Positions 42,504 to 53,996 are shown, counted from the first letter of the stretch. The stretch is DNA of 64,000 nucleotides from Euglena gracilis (GCA_039621445.1 CP154954.1:17018589-17082588); one strand, 5' to 3'. Program-made: numbers and translations. Notes: a model not told the origin generated them from the letters alone.

Positions 42504-44589
42504 GTATGCTTCACAGAAGGAATGGCTTTCCCCCTGAAGCTTTGAGGGTCACAGAGATCTTATTTTTAAGGTTGGGCTTTGCGAGTGGTGCACACCCACG
42601 ATATTTTGGTGCTACGATTTTCTGAGCCCCCCAACTCGGGCCCCCAGAGCAACTGAGCAACCCCTTGCTGCCGGATTTGTTGCGCATGAAGGGGGGGGGG
42701 GCGGAATTGCTGGATCTGGAGCACAGATGGCGTGACCCCTGGTGGCTGGAGAGATGCTGGGGCACCCAGGGTCAGTCCGCCCCAGCCTTCAAAGGCAATG
42801 CCCGGACCAAAAAATGTTCCAGGGTTTTCCAGCCCATTTTGGGGGGGGGGTTGGGAGGGAGGGTGGTTTTTTTTGAAAGCACACCCACACAGCCTCCTGG
42901 TGGTTTGTGTGTGGGGTCTACCGCTGGGGGGTGGGGGGTCCAGCCAGAGCACTTTTTTTTTCCAGCCAGCAGCTCCCAGACGGGTGGACCCCAGGGGACA
43001 GTGTCAGGGTGGACAAAAATTACAGGAAGAAATATTCTGAGGGAAAACATGGAAGAATTCTTATTATCTTGAACAAAAATTATGGCAAAATTCCAATTTC
43101 AGAAACTGGTGGAACTTTTTTTCGGGTGTAATGAAAATATTTGGCAAAACAGAAAAACAGAATTCCAAAAATGGCTAGAGTGGATTTCTGGTGGCCGGAC
43201 AGGGGACTTATCTGGGCATTTGCATTTGTGGTAAAAGGTGACAAACCAGACACCCCTGTTTATTGGGCAAGGGTATTAGACATGGGGGGAGCAGGCAATA
43301 TTGGCAATTTTCGGGGTTTATTTTTATTTTGAAATTTTATTTATTTTGAAATGAAATTCCACGACGAAGATCATTGGGCCGGGGGGGTACATAACCCAAA
43401 TCTTTTTGTTTTGCGAAGTTTGACTGCCCCCAGAGGGCTCCCCCAAAGGGTGTAGGAAATTTACACCAGACAAAAATTTCGGTAAAAATTATGAAAAATT
43501 GGGGCATTTTCACAAACTTTTGTCTCCCGTGTTTTTTGTTTCATGAGCGTTGGTTATTTTAAGAGTTCAGACTCCCCCCCCCCACCCAGAACCAAAAGAA
43601 TTCCTTCGACCAGAGAAGCTAAAAATTTGGGTATATTTTCTGACCGATTTCAATGAAAAACAAAACTGCGCAAAATGCGATCTTTGAGCCCCAATTTTTC
43701 CCAGCCCTTATCATTTGATACCCCCACCAGGCTGTATTTTAGTCAGGTGCCGACCCCACGGGGGAGGGGGGGTGCCTGCCTGGGCAGGCACCCCCCCCCC
43801 CCCCGAGGTTGGTAAAAAAAAAACAGCCCGACCCCCACCGTACGTGAAACGAAGTTGGGGCCAAGCTCGGCTGGTCTGGGAAAAAAAGCCAAAAAAGGTC
43901 ATCAGGTTAAGTTGCAAAATAAAACAAAACAACACATTTTTTTTTCATTTTGAAGGATCTGACATATTGAACAAGTGATTTTTTGGAACAAAATGCATTC
44001 CAAATCGAAGCACCCAAGATAATTTTGGGGCATTCATTGGAGGAAATTGGAATTTTCTTAAATTTGCCAGGGAAAATCTTGGAGGATCTTTAAAATGGTG
44101 GGAATAATCCTGGACAAAATTCATCCAGAATTTTCCCGTAACAATTTTTCCCCATGAAGTCCCCCCCCCCGGTGTATCCTGCCCAGCAATTTTAAGAAAA
44201 CACCCGTTTGTGAGTGTTCTGCAAAAAAAAAGAGTAGGTGGGTAGGTGTGGGTCAGGTCATTTAGTGAATCCATGACCTGGAACCCCTTTGGTGTAAGCT
44301 ACATTGTGGGGAGGGGGTACACACACAAAATTTGTTCAAGAATGATGATAAACCTCCAATTTCAATTTCATCCGATTTTTTTTTCCAATTTTTGCAGGCT
44401 GTTTCTGGAAAGCTTGCTAAATTGTCAGATATTTCACATGTTATTGATTCTTGAAAGGGTTCGGAGTGCATTTATTTTTGCTGTTGTTTTGTTTTCGGGA
44501 AATTTTGATTCTTTATCTGGTCCACCTGAAGGCAAGCTGGTTTGTCAAGTTTTGTTGGTTCTCATTATCTGTTTGATATCTTGACTCAG
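42504..44589. other. Intron F-G with repeats
   Basis: 2.1 kb. C/G-run block 42690-43020, short MITE at 43728-43830, otherwise AT-rich. A candidate acceptor near 44398 was rejected because it brings a stop in the required frame. Confidence 0.5.
43728..43830. mobile_element. 103-bp hAT-like MITE
   Basis: Ends CAGGCTGTATTTTAGTC and complement of CGGGCTGTTTTTTTTTTACC, perfect 8-bp duplication ACCCCCAC (43720-43727 and 43831-43838). Shortest member seen; related to 30774-31054. Confidence 0.8.
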
Positions 44590-44643
44590 GGCGGTACGTT
44601 GTCACCCAGCAGACGTTGAAGACACTTGAGAAGACCACAAAGG
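44590..44643 (+). CDS. FadB-like gene, exon G
   Basis: 54 bp; acceptor TTGACTCAG, donor GTGTGC; phase 1 in and out. Encodes RYVVTQQTLKTLEKTTKG, the helix ahead of the conserved YPAP motif. Confidence 0.7.
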
Positions 44644-44757
44644 GTGTGCAACATGTCAACAGCCAGGCATATGAACACATTGCGGACTGTTTCATTTGTT
44701 TTCTTTTGAAGAGAAACTGAATGGTTCTAACTCCATTTTCTTTTCTGGCCCTCCCAG

Positions 44758-44828
44758 GAAGATATCCTGCTCCTTACAAGGCGTTTGAATCCATCATGGC
44801 AACTGTGCGGATGAAGGATATCGATAAG
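44758..44828 (+). CDS. FadB-like gene, exon H
   Basis: Acceptor CCCTCCCAG, donor GTTTCT; phase 1 in, 0 out. Encodes GRYPAPYKAFESIMATVR; the KxxYPAP motif of FadB/HADHA proteins is clear. The preceding intron is only 114 bp. Confidence 0.8.
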
Positions 44829-46817
44829 GTTTCTAATTGCTTCCAACAACCCCTTGTGCTGTTTGTTTGTTTGTTTGTTTGTTTGTTTGTTTGTTTGTTT
44901 GTTTGTTTTGAAATTCTGTTGGTTTTCCTAGTTGGATATTCTTTACAAATGTTTTTAACCGTTTGTTTGCCCAATTTGCCCAATTGTTTAACCAATTATT
45001 TGCCCTAGAATTTATAATCTGTCAACCCTGGCAAGGTATTAAGTGAGTGTTGGTTTGGCACCAGAGGGGGGGGTCCAGACCCCCTCCCTCTTCAGACCCC
45101 GGGGGGGGGGGTCTGGGACCCTCTGGAACCAAGAGTTTTCTCCTCCCGCATTTTGCACCAGGAAAGGTATTTTTTGGAATAATTTATGGTTTCTTTTTAT
45201 CTTGTTGTGTTTTATTTCTGGTGTGTTTTTTTTGTATTTTTGATAATTTTTTGGTGTCTTTTATGACAGGATATTCAAAAAAATGCGCAAAAAACACTTT
45301 TTTTGGGCTTTTTTTGAGCCCCATGTATTTTCTGGCGGTTTGCAACGGAAAATCTGTTGAAAGGGGGGGTGCTGACCAGGTTTTGAATAGTGCTGAGCTC
45401 TTGATAAGCGCGCACCCACCCCTTCATTGATAAGAGTGCACCCACCCCTTGATTGATAAGCGCGCACCCACCCCTTCATTGACCAGGGTTTGAATAGTGC
45501 TGAGCTCTTCATAAGCGCCCACTACATGGAGCTCTTTTGACTGAAATGCAAGGGTTTTGTGCCCGAAACGGGGCGCTGGCGGGTCGAAAAACGCTCGTTT
45601 TCGGCTCAAAAACAGTTTTTCTGGGTCCGGGAGGCCAAAAAAAACATCGTTTTGGGGGGAAAAAAATTCGAAAAATGCTCGTTTTCGGCTCGAAAACAGT
45701 TTTTCCGGGGCCGGGAGGCCCAAAAAGATTGTTTTGGTCAAAAAAAATTTTCGATTTTTTTTCGACTTTTTCAACCCGGTTTTGCCCCAAAGTCAATGGG
45801 TCGGCGGCCCAAAACGGGGCGCTGGCGGGTCGAAAAACGCTCGTTTTCGGCTCAAAAACAGTTTTTTTTTTTTTCTTTAGGCCAAAAAACATCGTTTCGG
45901 GCAAAAAAAATTTTCGATTTTTTTCGACTTTTTTTGACCCGGTTTTGCCCCAAAGTCAATGGGTCGGCGGCCCAAAACGGGGCGCTGGCGGTAAGGTAAG
46001 GTAAAATTTTGGGTAATTTTTGGCTGATTTCTCAAAAAGTGTGAAAACACAATCTTTTTTTTATAACCAAAAAAAATGTTCTCCTGCGTTGCTTTGGGTA
46101 TTTTTTCAAGGCTGCATAGAGGTAGAGGGATAGAGGTAGAGGTAGAGGTAGAGGTAGAGGTAGAGGTAGAGGTTTTCCAACCTCCTCTATCCCTCTATGT
46201 CACCTCTATGTCAAAAACCAAAGGAAAATAACTCAATAAAGGAATTTTTTTGCAAGCAAAGGAGAAATACATGAAAGGTTTTCAGAATTGCTCAATGTGG
46301 TCACATAACTGCGTCAACAACTTTCAAAATCACCAACCCACATATTCTTTCTCATCCCCTCGCCGTTTTGCATGTGTTTTCATGCAAAATTTTCCGAGCA
46401 GATGGGGTGTTTTATGACCCTTTTTGAGGCCATTTTGGTATATTTTGCAGACATAGAGGTGACATAGAGGTAGAGGTAGAGGTAGAGGTGGTTGACATAG
46501 AGGTAGAGGCCTTTGACCTCTACCTCTACCTCTATGCAGCCCTGATTTTTTTTGCACAGGGGAATCAATCCAACTCGCCCCCCCCCTCCGCCATTTAATA
46601 CCCTGCTCAGGGGGGGGGACCTAGGTCACCCAGATTTGCCCCCATCCCAAGTTTCCAGTGTCTCTGATTTTTTCAGAAGCCTTTTTTTCAACCCTCCGCC
46701 TTCCACACCTCCTTTTGTGCAATCAGCCGCTGGTGCAAGTTGTAGCAACCCGGTTCCTTTTTCTCTTGCTCAATTGTTGTGTTTGTTTTTGACCTCTTTC
46801 CCACATGTCTCTTTCAG
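44829..46817. other. Intron H-I with minisatellites
   Basis: 2.0 kb. (GTTT)n at 44866-44907; a GATAAGCGCGCACCCACCCC unit repeated at 45400-45530; a CGGGGCGCTGGCGGGTCGAA unit repeated at 45567, 45812 and 45973; the GAGGTA-repeat MITE at 46117-46544. Confidence 0.6.
46117..46544. mobile_element. hAT-like MITE built of GAGGTA hexamers
   Basis: Ends CAAGGCTGCATAGAGGTAGA and complement of CAGGGCTGCATAGAGGTAGA, with (TAGAGG)n on the left and (CCTCTA)n on the right; flanks are T-runs (ATTTTTT both sides), so the duplication is plausible but not decisive. Confidence 0.65.
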
Positions 46818-46952
46818 GCCCTTGAGGTGGAGTCCCAGAGTTTTGCGGATATGTGCGTCTCTGCTCAATGCAAGTCACTCATGTCCCTATTTTTCCTGCA
46901 AGAGCGGTGCAAAAAGATGGACACCCAGGAGGCTCATTTCTCCTCTCAAGAC
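46818..46952 (+). CDS. FadB-like gene, exon I
   Basis: 45 codons, phase 0 both sides; acceptor TCTCTTTCAG, donor GTATGC. Encodes ALEVESQSFADMCVSAQCKS and LFFLQERCKK, the helical hairpin before the NAD-binding domain. Confidence 0.8.
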
Positions 46953-47193
46953 GTATGCCCCTCACACATCTCATCAAGTCATCACTTTTTTTTCCATTTC
47001 AAAAACAATCAAAGCTGTACTTGAAACTAAAACAATTGACAAATGGACAAAGGGGAAAATAGAAACAGAAGCACCATTCATTAAAAAAATTTTACAATTT
47101 TTTGTAAAGATGTTTTTGCAAAGATGTAATGTCAGAATGGCATTTTGCCTTTCTTAACAAATCTTTTGTTTTCTATTCAAATGATTTTCACAG

Positions 47194-47339
47194 GCCGTGG
47201 ATGCCAAAAGGATTGCTGTGTTGGGAGCTGGGGTGATGGGCTCCGGGATTGCACATTGGGCTGCCAAGAGCAAGATCAATTGCGTGATGAAGGACATCAA
47301 TGACGAGGCGGTGCAAAAGGGTTTGAAGTTTGTTCAGGG
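47194..47339 (+). CDS. FadB-like gene, exon J (NAD-binding motif)
   Basis: Acceptor ATTTTCACAG, donor GTGTGT. Encodes AKRIAVLGAGVMGSGIAHWA and CVMKDINDEAV: the Rossmann GxGxxG of 3-hydroxyacyl-CoA dehydrogenase and the VMKDIND stretch typical of FadB. Phase 0 in, 2 out. A (GT)n run follows the donor. Confidence 0.9.
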
Positions 47340-47729
47340 GTGTGTGTATGTGTGTGTGTGTGTGTGTGTGTTGTCAGTTTGTCAGTTGAAAGAGGAAACT
47401 GATGGGAGTGCAATGACTGCTCTTCGTATGGTTTTTTTTAAAAAAACAAAGAGTAAAATTGATGTTCACAAGTATTAAATGATTTTTTTTCCTTTATAAT
47501 TATCTCCGATATGGAGTTCAATGCAAAAAAGGGCAAGGATTTGTTGCTTTTCATTTGGAAGATTAGATGGACAGGGGCGGCTCAAGACCGGGGAACACCC
47601 CCACCATCTGGCATTCCTGCCCCAGATCTTTTTTTTGCCTCAGGACTGTTTTCTTCGGCAGGTGCTGCCTGGCCATCGAATTTTTGAGCTGTACCCCCAA
47701 ACCTTATTCCACACACCATTTTCCGCCAG

Positions 47730-47821
47730 GCAGTTTGACTCGCAACTGAAGTCCAAGAAGTTGGACGCCGAGGCCCACAAAGCTTCCGTTGCCCGCGTCA
47801 AGGGCACGCTGAACAATGAAG
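47730..47821 (+). CDS. FadB-like gene, exon K
   Basis: Acceptor TTTTCCGCCAG, donor GTTTGT. Joins J in phase and encodes FDSQLKSKKLDAEAHKASVA and GTLNNE, the helix and strand after the first Rossmann half. Phase 1 out. Confidence 0.8.
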
Positions 47822-47874
47822 GTTTGTCCCCCGCCAGTCGCCCATTTAGTTTCCAAGCAGGCTGTGACCCAGTC

Positions 47875-48157
47875 CAGGCTTGCACTTAGTTGGGTGCCTA
47901 CCCCCGGGGGGAGGGGGTGCTAGGGGCAGGCACCCCCCCATAGTACCCGATCCGACCCCCCCCCCGGGGGGGGGTAGGGTTTTGGGGGGTGCCTGCCCAT
48001 AGCAGGCACCCCCACTCCGACCCCGGAAAAGGCCATTTTCAATGAAAATTTTCTGGTCCCCCCCCCAGACCCCTACCCCCCGGCGGGGTGTGCCTGCTGG
48101 GGCAGGCACCCTTTTGCGCCCCCCCCCCCCCCCCCCCGGTTGGTGAGCACAAGCATG
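47875..48157. mobile_element. hAT-like MITE in intron K-L
   Basis: Ends CAGGCTTGCACTTAG and complement of CATGCTTGTGCTCAC; flanks ACCCAGTC and ACCCGGAC match at six of eight. Same family and layout as 33710-34014. It makes up over half of the 498-bp intron. Confidence 0.75.
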
Positions 48158-48319
48158 ACCCGGACTGACGGGATTGGGGGAAACCAAGCATTTAATAGTT
48201 GCCAAGTGCATAGTTGACAAGGACAGGGGGAAGCCCAGGGTTGTTCTGGAATCCCCTTTGTTTTGTTTAAAAGTTATCTTGTGTTGGGGGTTCCCCAATG
48301 CAATTGATTCCCCTGTCAG

Positions 48320-48420
48320 ACCTCAAGGGCTGCGCCGTCATCATTGAGGCTGCAGTGGAGATCATGGATATCAAGAAGAAGATGGTGCAGGAGCTGGAGG
48401 CTGCAGGGATTTTGGATATG
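48320..48420 (+). CDS. FadB-like gene, exon L
   Basis: Acceptor CCCCTGTCAG. Encodes LKGCAVIIEAAVEIMDIKKK and VQELEAAG. Matching the dehydrogenase fold, it should join DGKTIFATNTS of exon M. The 3' edge is unresolved: the GTGCCC donor at 48421 gives phase 0, whereas exon M needs phase 1. Ending at 48406 would fit the phase but uses a GG donor. GGTGCCC occurs at both edges of the gap. Confidence 0.75.
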
Positions 48421-49112
48421 GTGCCCCATTAATGAAACAAAGCCACGTATCATGGCCAATATTTCTATTATTTTCATGGAGGATTTTTTTTCTTTCTCCA
48501 AGACATTTTTTTTTGGTAAAGAGATTGGTGATTTTTTCTCATTTCCAAGCATCCTGCACATTTTTGGATGTTTTGGTGTTTTCCGCGTGGGAAAAGAATG
48601 ACCAAAAATGCGAAAAGAATGGTCATTTTTGGAATTATTTCCAAAGAAAATGGGGCTTTTCCAACAGTTTTGGCCTGGATTTCGGCCTTTTGACACAGAA
48701 CGGAAGATTTTCCCGGCCCTTTACCATTTCGAAGGTGCGGGGGGGTGGGGTCCCACAAAGGGGCATTCTCCGTTTTTTGTAGGGGCAAAATGCCGAAAAT
48801 TGATCCCCAAGCCCCCCCCCTCAGCAGGTGCCAAACCATACCTCCCCCTGGTCCTGAAAAAAACCTCTGTTTAGGGGGGGCTCCCTCGCAAAGGCAGAGC
48901 CAGTTTGCATCCCCGCAAACCGCCTCTTTTTTCCGAGCAATGCACCAAAAAGATTTCTTTGAATCCAAAATTACGCCCTTGGCGGTGGACTGGTTGGGTG
49001 GGTTCTGCCCAAATAATGTCTGCCCAAGTGCCACCAACTGTGGGGACCTCTTGTGGTTTCATTCAGGCACCTTGGGTGGGGCAAGCACAAGAATGCCCTA
49101 TGTTGCGCTGAG
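48421..49112. other. Gap L-M, boundaries unresolved
   Basis: AT-rich then C-run sequence, no gene. GGTGCCC appears at 48420-48426 and, as GGTGCCC, at 49112-49118, so a direct repeat marks both ends. Confidence 0.4.
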
Positions 49113-49213
49113 GTGCCCTGCCACTGGATGGCAAGACTATTTTTGCCACCAACACGTCCGCCCTGAGCATCAACGAGCTGGCCAGTGTGTCAAAGTACCC
49201 TGAATGCATTGTG
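49113..49213 (+). CDS. FadB-like gene, exon M
   Basis: Acceptor GCGCTGAG, donor GTGTGC. Encodes LPLDGKTIFATNTSALSINE and LASVSKYPECIV. ATNTSxLSI is the dehydrogenase strand whose Ser/Asn contact the 3-hydroxyl group. Phase 0 out, joining exon N. Confidence 0.85.
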
Positions 49214-51061
49214 GTGTGCTCCTTGAAGTCTCGTGGCAACCCTGTTGTTGAAGTGTGCTGTTTTCGTGCACGTTTGGATTCGGACAGAAACATGTCAGCT
49301 TTTGAGCTCATTGTTGCTGAGGATTGCAGCTTTCTGCTCGAGGATTGCAGCTCCAAATTTGACACCCCCCCCGTGTTATTGACCCGGGTCAAGTTGGGTC
49401 AAGTCATTTTCCCCATACGTGGGCTCACGTGCCACAAGAATGAATGAATTCTCGAGACACCCTATCACCATTGGACAGCACACCTTGGGAGATGCGTATG
49501 TTCGACGCTCCCCAACCACTTCGTCAGATGAAGAAGACATTTTCTCTGGGGAAACCATTCCTCAGAGTGCGTCTTAAATCTGGAAGAAATAATTTTCCGG
49601 GGGGGGGGTGAGGTTGGGCCCAACGGGGGAGGGGGTCAACTTTGGGGGGGGGTGGCATTTGGGCCCCACACCCAGGGGTCGATAACCAGGGGGGGGGTCA
49701 ATAGCGGGGGGGGGGGAAATCTTAGTGGACCCCGGGGGGGGGGGTCTGCCAGCAAACTTGAAGCGCCGAAAAACTTCTTGGTCCACCAAAACTTCCCAAT
49801 GATGCCCATTTTTGGCCATGTTTTTGTTTTTTTTTCCGGAACAAAAACGTCCAAAAATAATATTATTAATAACATTAAGAACCTCATTTCCACCTTGGCA
49901 CGCATCGCCAAAGGAAAATTTTATCTTGGTGGGGGGGGTCAAGCTGGTGGCTTTTTTCCAGTGTTTGGCAAAAATCTCTCTCAGCGCTTTGCACCAAAAA
50001 GACCAAAACCCGGGTCAAAGGTGGCCAAAGATGGCCGTTTTTGAGGGTTTTTGGTTTCCACCTCCAAGTTTTGGCTGAAAAATGCCAATCCTGGATTTTG
50101 GATTTTTGGGTTGTTTTTGGGGGGGCACCTGCCACCTGTCAGCTGGCCGGACCCCCCCCCCCCCAGTCCAGGTCCAGCCAGCACTTTTTCCAGCCGGCCC
50201 GTGGGACTCCCCGCCCCGGGTCCTCAAGAAAAACCCCTTCCCGGGGGTGGGTGGGAAGGGACTTTCCTCTTCTTTTGGCCTATTTTCGGCGCAAAGCGCT
50301 GAACATTTTTTACCCCCAAATTTGACCCCCCCCAAAAAGTGGGTCCCACCCCCCTCCCTTCCCCAGGAGAGGGGAGAGGGTTCCCCGGGTGTCCCCTCTT
50401 TTGGTTTTCTCCCTAAGTCCATATACATTTGAAATGGAAGCACCGGCAATCCACATTTTTAGAATCAGTATTTCCCAGAATCACAAATAGCAAATCTTCA
50501 ATTAATTTCCAAATTACAAACAAACAATTTTTTTGTTGAAAAGAATATAAATGAGGGTCAAAACATACCCCAACGTTGCAAAGTAAAAAATATCCAGGAA
50601 AAAGCATTTTTTCTGAGTCCCCTCCAGCAGCAATGTGAACACTCCCAATCTCAAAGTTTCCACATTTTATTCCTTCAAATTTCTCGAAGGTCTCCGATGT
50701 CCGTTTCCCCCCTTTCCCTGTCTCTTTATATTGAGCTTATATCGAAGAGCTTTAATTATCATTGAGCCGTCCAAGGACCGTGGTGGTGGGTGTAATTTCC
50801 GCTTGGTGCGTAAAACTCCACAAAATGAGTTGCATATGGACTGTCCCCCAAAGTTTCGCGCCTCAAAATCAGAATTTTGCAGAATTTGCAATTTGGTGCG
50901 CATCTCATTTGTTTTCACCTGTTTTTTCAATTTTTTTTGGTGTCCATTTTATCTGGACACCAGTTGAAAATTATGTTCTTCAAAATCACAAAAAAAATGT
51001 TGATATTGGATGAGCGTATGCAAAGGCCTCTCTTGTTTGTACATTCCGTTTCTCTTCGCAG
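49214..51061. other. Intron M-N
   Basis: 1.85 kb. C/G-run blocks at 49595-50440, with GGCGCAAAGCGC-type short inversions, then AT-rich. No gene or clear element edges fixed. Confidence 0.4.
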
Positions 51062-51087
51062 GGGATGCATTTCTTTAACCCCGTTGC
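51062..51087 (+). CDS. FadB-like gene, exon N (26-bp microexon)
   Basis: Acceptor TTCTCTTCGCAG, donor GTATGC. Encodes GMHFFNPV plus two bases. GMHFFNPV is the invariant dehydrogenase motif containing the catalytic His. Phases agree with M and O (the split codon gives Ala before KMPLIEVI). Confidence 0.85.
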
Positions 51088-51799
51088 GTATGCTCCCTCC
51101 CTCCCCTTCTCTAAGGATTTCCAATCCAAACCAAATTTTGGATGTAGCGAGGACATAGATTCACTGAACACCTGTGTGACCCCCCTCCCCAGGGGGTTTG
51201 GAGAGTGGGTGGGTGGGTTGTGGCCGCTAGACCCCCCCCCCCCTCTGGGTGGGGCGCCATGGGTCAGATTTTGGCCCGGCTGAAGGCCAGGCCAGAAAAT
51301 TTGTTTCGCCGTTTTCAGCTGATTTTGGGTGGGTGGGTGACTCTCGGGGGGGGGGGGGGGGGTTCAAGTGGTGGGTGGGTTTGGGCCCGGGAAAAAGTGC
51401 CCCCTGGGGTGACTGAATGGATCTATGAGCGAGGAAATGGATGCAGGCTGTACAAATCCTCTCAAAGGCTGTCCAGAGATCCTCCCTGCTGGCAACCCCA
51501 GTTGCTTGGAACTTTCCACCTCTGATTTATTGGATTTTTCCCTTTTGAAAAACGCTGTCTCCCGATGGTGATTATCTCATGAACGAATGCTGCATTTTTT
51601 CCCCCAAGGGCAATCTTTAAGGGTTGGTCTTTAACAGGGAAAGAGGATTTCCACTCTTTGTGGACTGGCTAGTTCATCATTTAAAGATGCATTAATTTGA
51701 TCTGCAACGGTTGGTGGGTTTCCAGCAGCAGTGGGAGATCACATGCATGGTCAGGTGGATGATTTTGAGAGGGAAGCAAAGTCCCCCTCTGGTTTTCAG
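51088..51799. other. Intron N-O
   Basis: 0.7 kb; the block 51165-51410 resembles 39250-39800 of intron C-D (CACCTGTGTGACCC, then GGGCCCGGGAAAA). No gene. Confidence 0.45.
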
Positions 51800-51849
51800 G
51801 AAGATGCCTCTGATTGAGGTTATCAAGGGGGAAAAGACATCTCGCAAAG
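51800..51849 (+). CDS. FadB-like gene, exon O
   Basis: 50 bp; acceptor CTGGTTTTCAG, donor GTGTGA. Encodes KMPLIEVIKGEKTSRK; the Glu pairs with the catalytic His of exon N. Phase 2 in, 1 out. Confidence 0.85.
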
Positions 51850-52291
51850 GTGTGAGTGCATTTCTGTGAGTATTTCCTCAGCACGGATACTTTGTTGCAT
51901 CGTTCAATGCCAACGGACCATCCTTGCAAAGTATCCCCCACCTGTCCAAGGCACCTGTTTAGCTGACTCTCTTGGCAATGTCTTTCTGGTGTTTTGAGAG
52001 TGGAAAGTAACTCCCCCTGCCCCCCCCCCCAGGGGTCAGTAAGCAATGGTATGCTGGACAAGGGGCAGGGGGGTGCCATGGGTTGGTCCGGCCCGTCCAA
52101 AGCAGTACCCCTGGGGGGTGTAGCTGCAGCGAGGGCTGTATCCCCGAAACCCCATGGGTGGTGGGTCGGGGGGATTTTAGGTCAAAATTTCCCTCGGCAT
52201 TTTCAGCGCCAAAGGAATTTTCTTTGAGCGGGTGCTGTGGTGGGTGGGGGATCAACCCCCCCCCCCGGTGGGGGGTCGACCCCCCCCCACC

Positions 52292-52718
52292 CAGGCTTTT
52301 GCTTAAGGGATTGCAGTACCCCCCCGGGGGGGGCTGGACTGCAGCTAGTCCAAATTTGGCTAGTGGGTTTTCTAGCAGACCCCCCCCCCCCGGGGGGGGT
52401 CTGCTAGCAGGGCTAGCTAGTGGAAAAAAAATTCCAGTGACCGGCGCGAAGCGCCAAAAAATTTTTTGGGACCCCCAAAAATGGCCAAAAAATGCCCGTT
52501 TTTGGCCATTTTTGGGGATTTTTGGAAAAAAATCGGCCCAAAACCTATTAAAAACCTCCGGCGCTGCGCCGGAGGAATTTTTTTTTCCAGACCTGGGGAC
52601 CCCCGGCCCACCCCCCCCCCGGGGGGGGGAGGGGGGGTCTAGCTAGTCCACTTTTTCCAGTGTCTAGCCGATTGGCTAGCCAGTACCCCCCCCCCCGGGG
52701 TCCTTAAGCAAAAGCCTG
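52292..52718. mobile_element. hAT-like MITE with perfect duplication (nested)
   Basis: Both ends CAGGCTTTTGCTTAAGG; perfect 8-bp duplication CCCCCACC (52284-52291 and 52719-52726). Same family as 32754-33192, in the opposite orientation as judged by internal blocks. It splits an older element whose right end, AGGCCTTCATGTGCAGCCC, resembles that of 40106-40504. Confidence 0.9.
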
Positions 52719-52792
52719 CCCCCACCAGGCCTTCATGTGCAGCCCGGATTTGAGCTATTCAAAATTTGGTCAGTCCCCCTTGGGGGGGGGGG

Positions 52793-53168
52793 CAGGGTTT
52801 GATACAAGGAGGGCGTATATGGTTTAGGTGGGGGGTGTCCCCCCCCTCCCACCTCCTGGCCCGCAGGGGGGGGGGGTCCGGACCCCCCCCCACCTGCCAG
52901 GGGGGTCTGGACCGACCCTGGGGGGGTACCCGGGACCCCCCCCAAAAGGGTCAATTTTTTCCTCCGGCGCTTTGCGCCGAAAATTTTTTGCATTTTTGGC
53001 AAATTTTTGCCCAAAAAGTGCCCCAAATGGCACTTTTGGGGGGTCAAAAATTTTCGGTCACCCGGACCGCGCCACTGTTTAGGTGGGGGGTGTCCCCCCA
53101 CCCCCCCCCCTCCTGGCCCGCAGGGGGGGTCCGGACCACCCCCCCACCTGTCCTTATATCAAACCCTG
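52793..53168. mobile_element. hAT-like MITE (CAGGGTTTGATA family)
   Basis: Ends CAGGGTTTGATACAAGGA and complement of CAGGGTTTGATATAAGGA. Flanks are G-runs, so the duplication is uninformative. TTTAGGTGGGGGGTGTCCCC occurs twice inside. Confidence 0.7.
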
Positions 53169-53422
53169 GGGGGGGGGTCTGCTTCAGGGCTGGCAAGTGG
53201 AAAGAATTCCCAGCGACTTGTGCAAAGCTTTTTTCTTGGCCGATTTTGTCCCCCCCCCCGCGCGTGTGTGGGTGTGGGTGGGTGGGTGGGTGTGTTTTCA
53301 AAAAGGAATTGGGTGGGTTTGGGTACGGGAATCCATGGTCCGAGGCATCAGTTGCCACTTTCAACATTCAACCATTCAAACGTAAACGTCATTTGTTTGA
53401 GCTCTGTCTGTTTTTGTTGTAG

Positions 53423-53491
53423 CTGCTGCGACAGTGTACAAGTTGGCCCTCGACATGGGTAAGTTCCTTGTGGTTGTCAAGGATGGACCAG
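53423..53491 (+). CDS. FadB-like gene, exon P
   Basis: Acceptor TTTTGTTGTAG, donor GTGTGT. Encodes ATVYKLALDMGKFLVVVKDG ending PG: the helix and the VVKDGPG strand that leads to the dimer domain. Phase 1 in and out. Confidence 0.85.
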
Positions 53492-53937
53492 GTGTGTTGC
53501 ATGAACCGCTTCCGTGGGGTTTGAAGGCTGCACCAAGGTACAGCATTGCAGGATGTAAAGCGGAGTGTTGATGGTGACCCCCAAAAAATTGTGTCTTTGC
53601 ATTAACTGTGACAAGAGATTGGGTGGTTTTAATCTGCCAGGATCAGGGATTTTTTTTTTGTTTTGGACCCCTGGAGGGAGTCAGGTGGTTGGGTCTGCTG
53701 GACCCCTGGGTCCCCTGCCGGAGGCAGGGTTTTGGCTGTTTGCCGAAAGTTTTTCAAAAAATTTCACCCCAAATTTGACCCCAAAAAGTGGGTCCCCCGG
53801 GAGGGTGGGTTGCCCCCTCCCTCCAGTCTTCAAAGGTTCTCTGGTCAGGATGCAGCTTGAATGAAATGTGGTTTTTTTTCTGGGTGACACCAGTTCAGCT
53901 TTATTCCCGCCTCCAACAAACATCCTGCTGTCCACAG

Positions 53938-53996
53938 GATTCTTGGTGAACCGCATCCTTGGGATCTACATGTCCGAAGCAGCTGCCAATTTGCTT
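53938..53996 (+). CDS. FadB-like gene, exon Q
   Basis: Acceptor CTGTCCACAG, donor GTGATT. Completes GPGFLVNRILGIYMSEAAAN, the conserved PGFxxNR start of the C-terminal dehydrogenase domain. Phase 0 out. Confidence 0.85.

Larger units (their letters stand above)
51850..53422. other. Intron O-P packed with elements
   Basis: 1.57 kb. Contains a probable relative of the D-E MITE (about 52130-52740) interrupted by the element at 52292-52718, then another at 52793-53168. About two thirds of the intron is transposon-derived. Confidence 0.6.

Noticed and set aside
44398-44450. Possible exon after a TTTTTGCAG acceptor
   Set aside because: In the phase left by exon F it meets a stop within eight codons; exon G joins F directly in phase.
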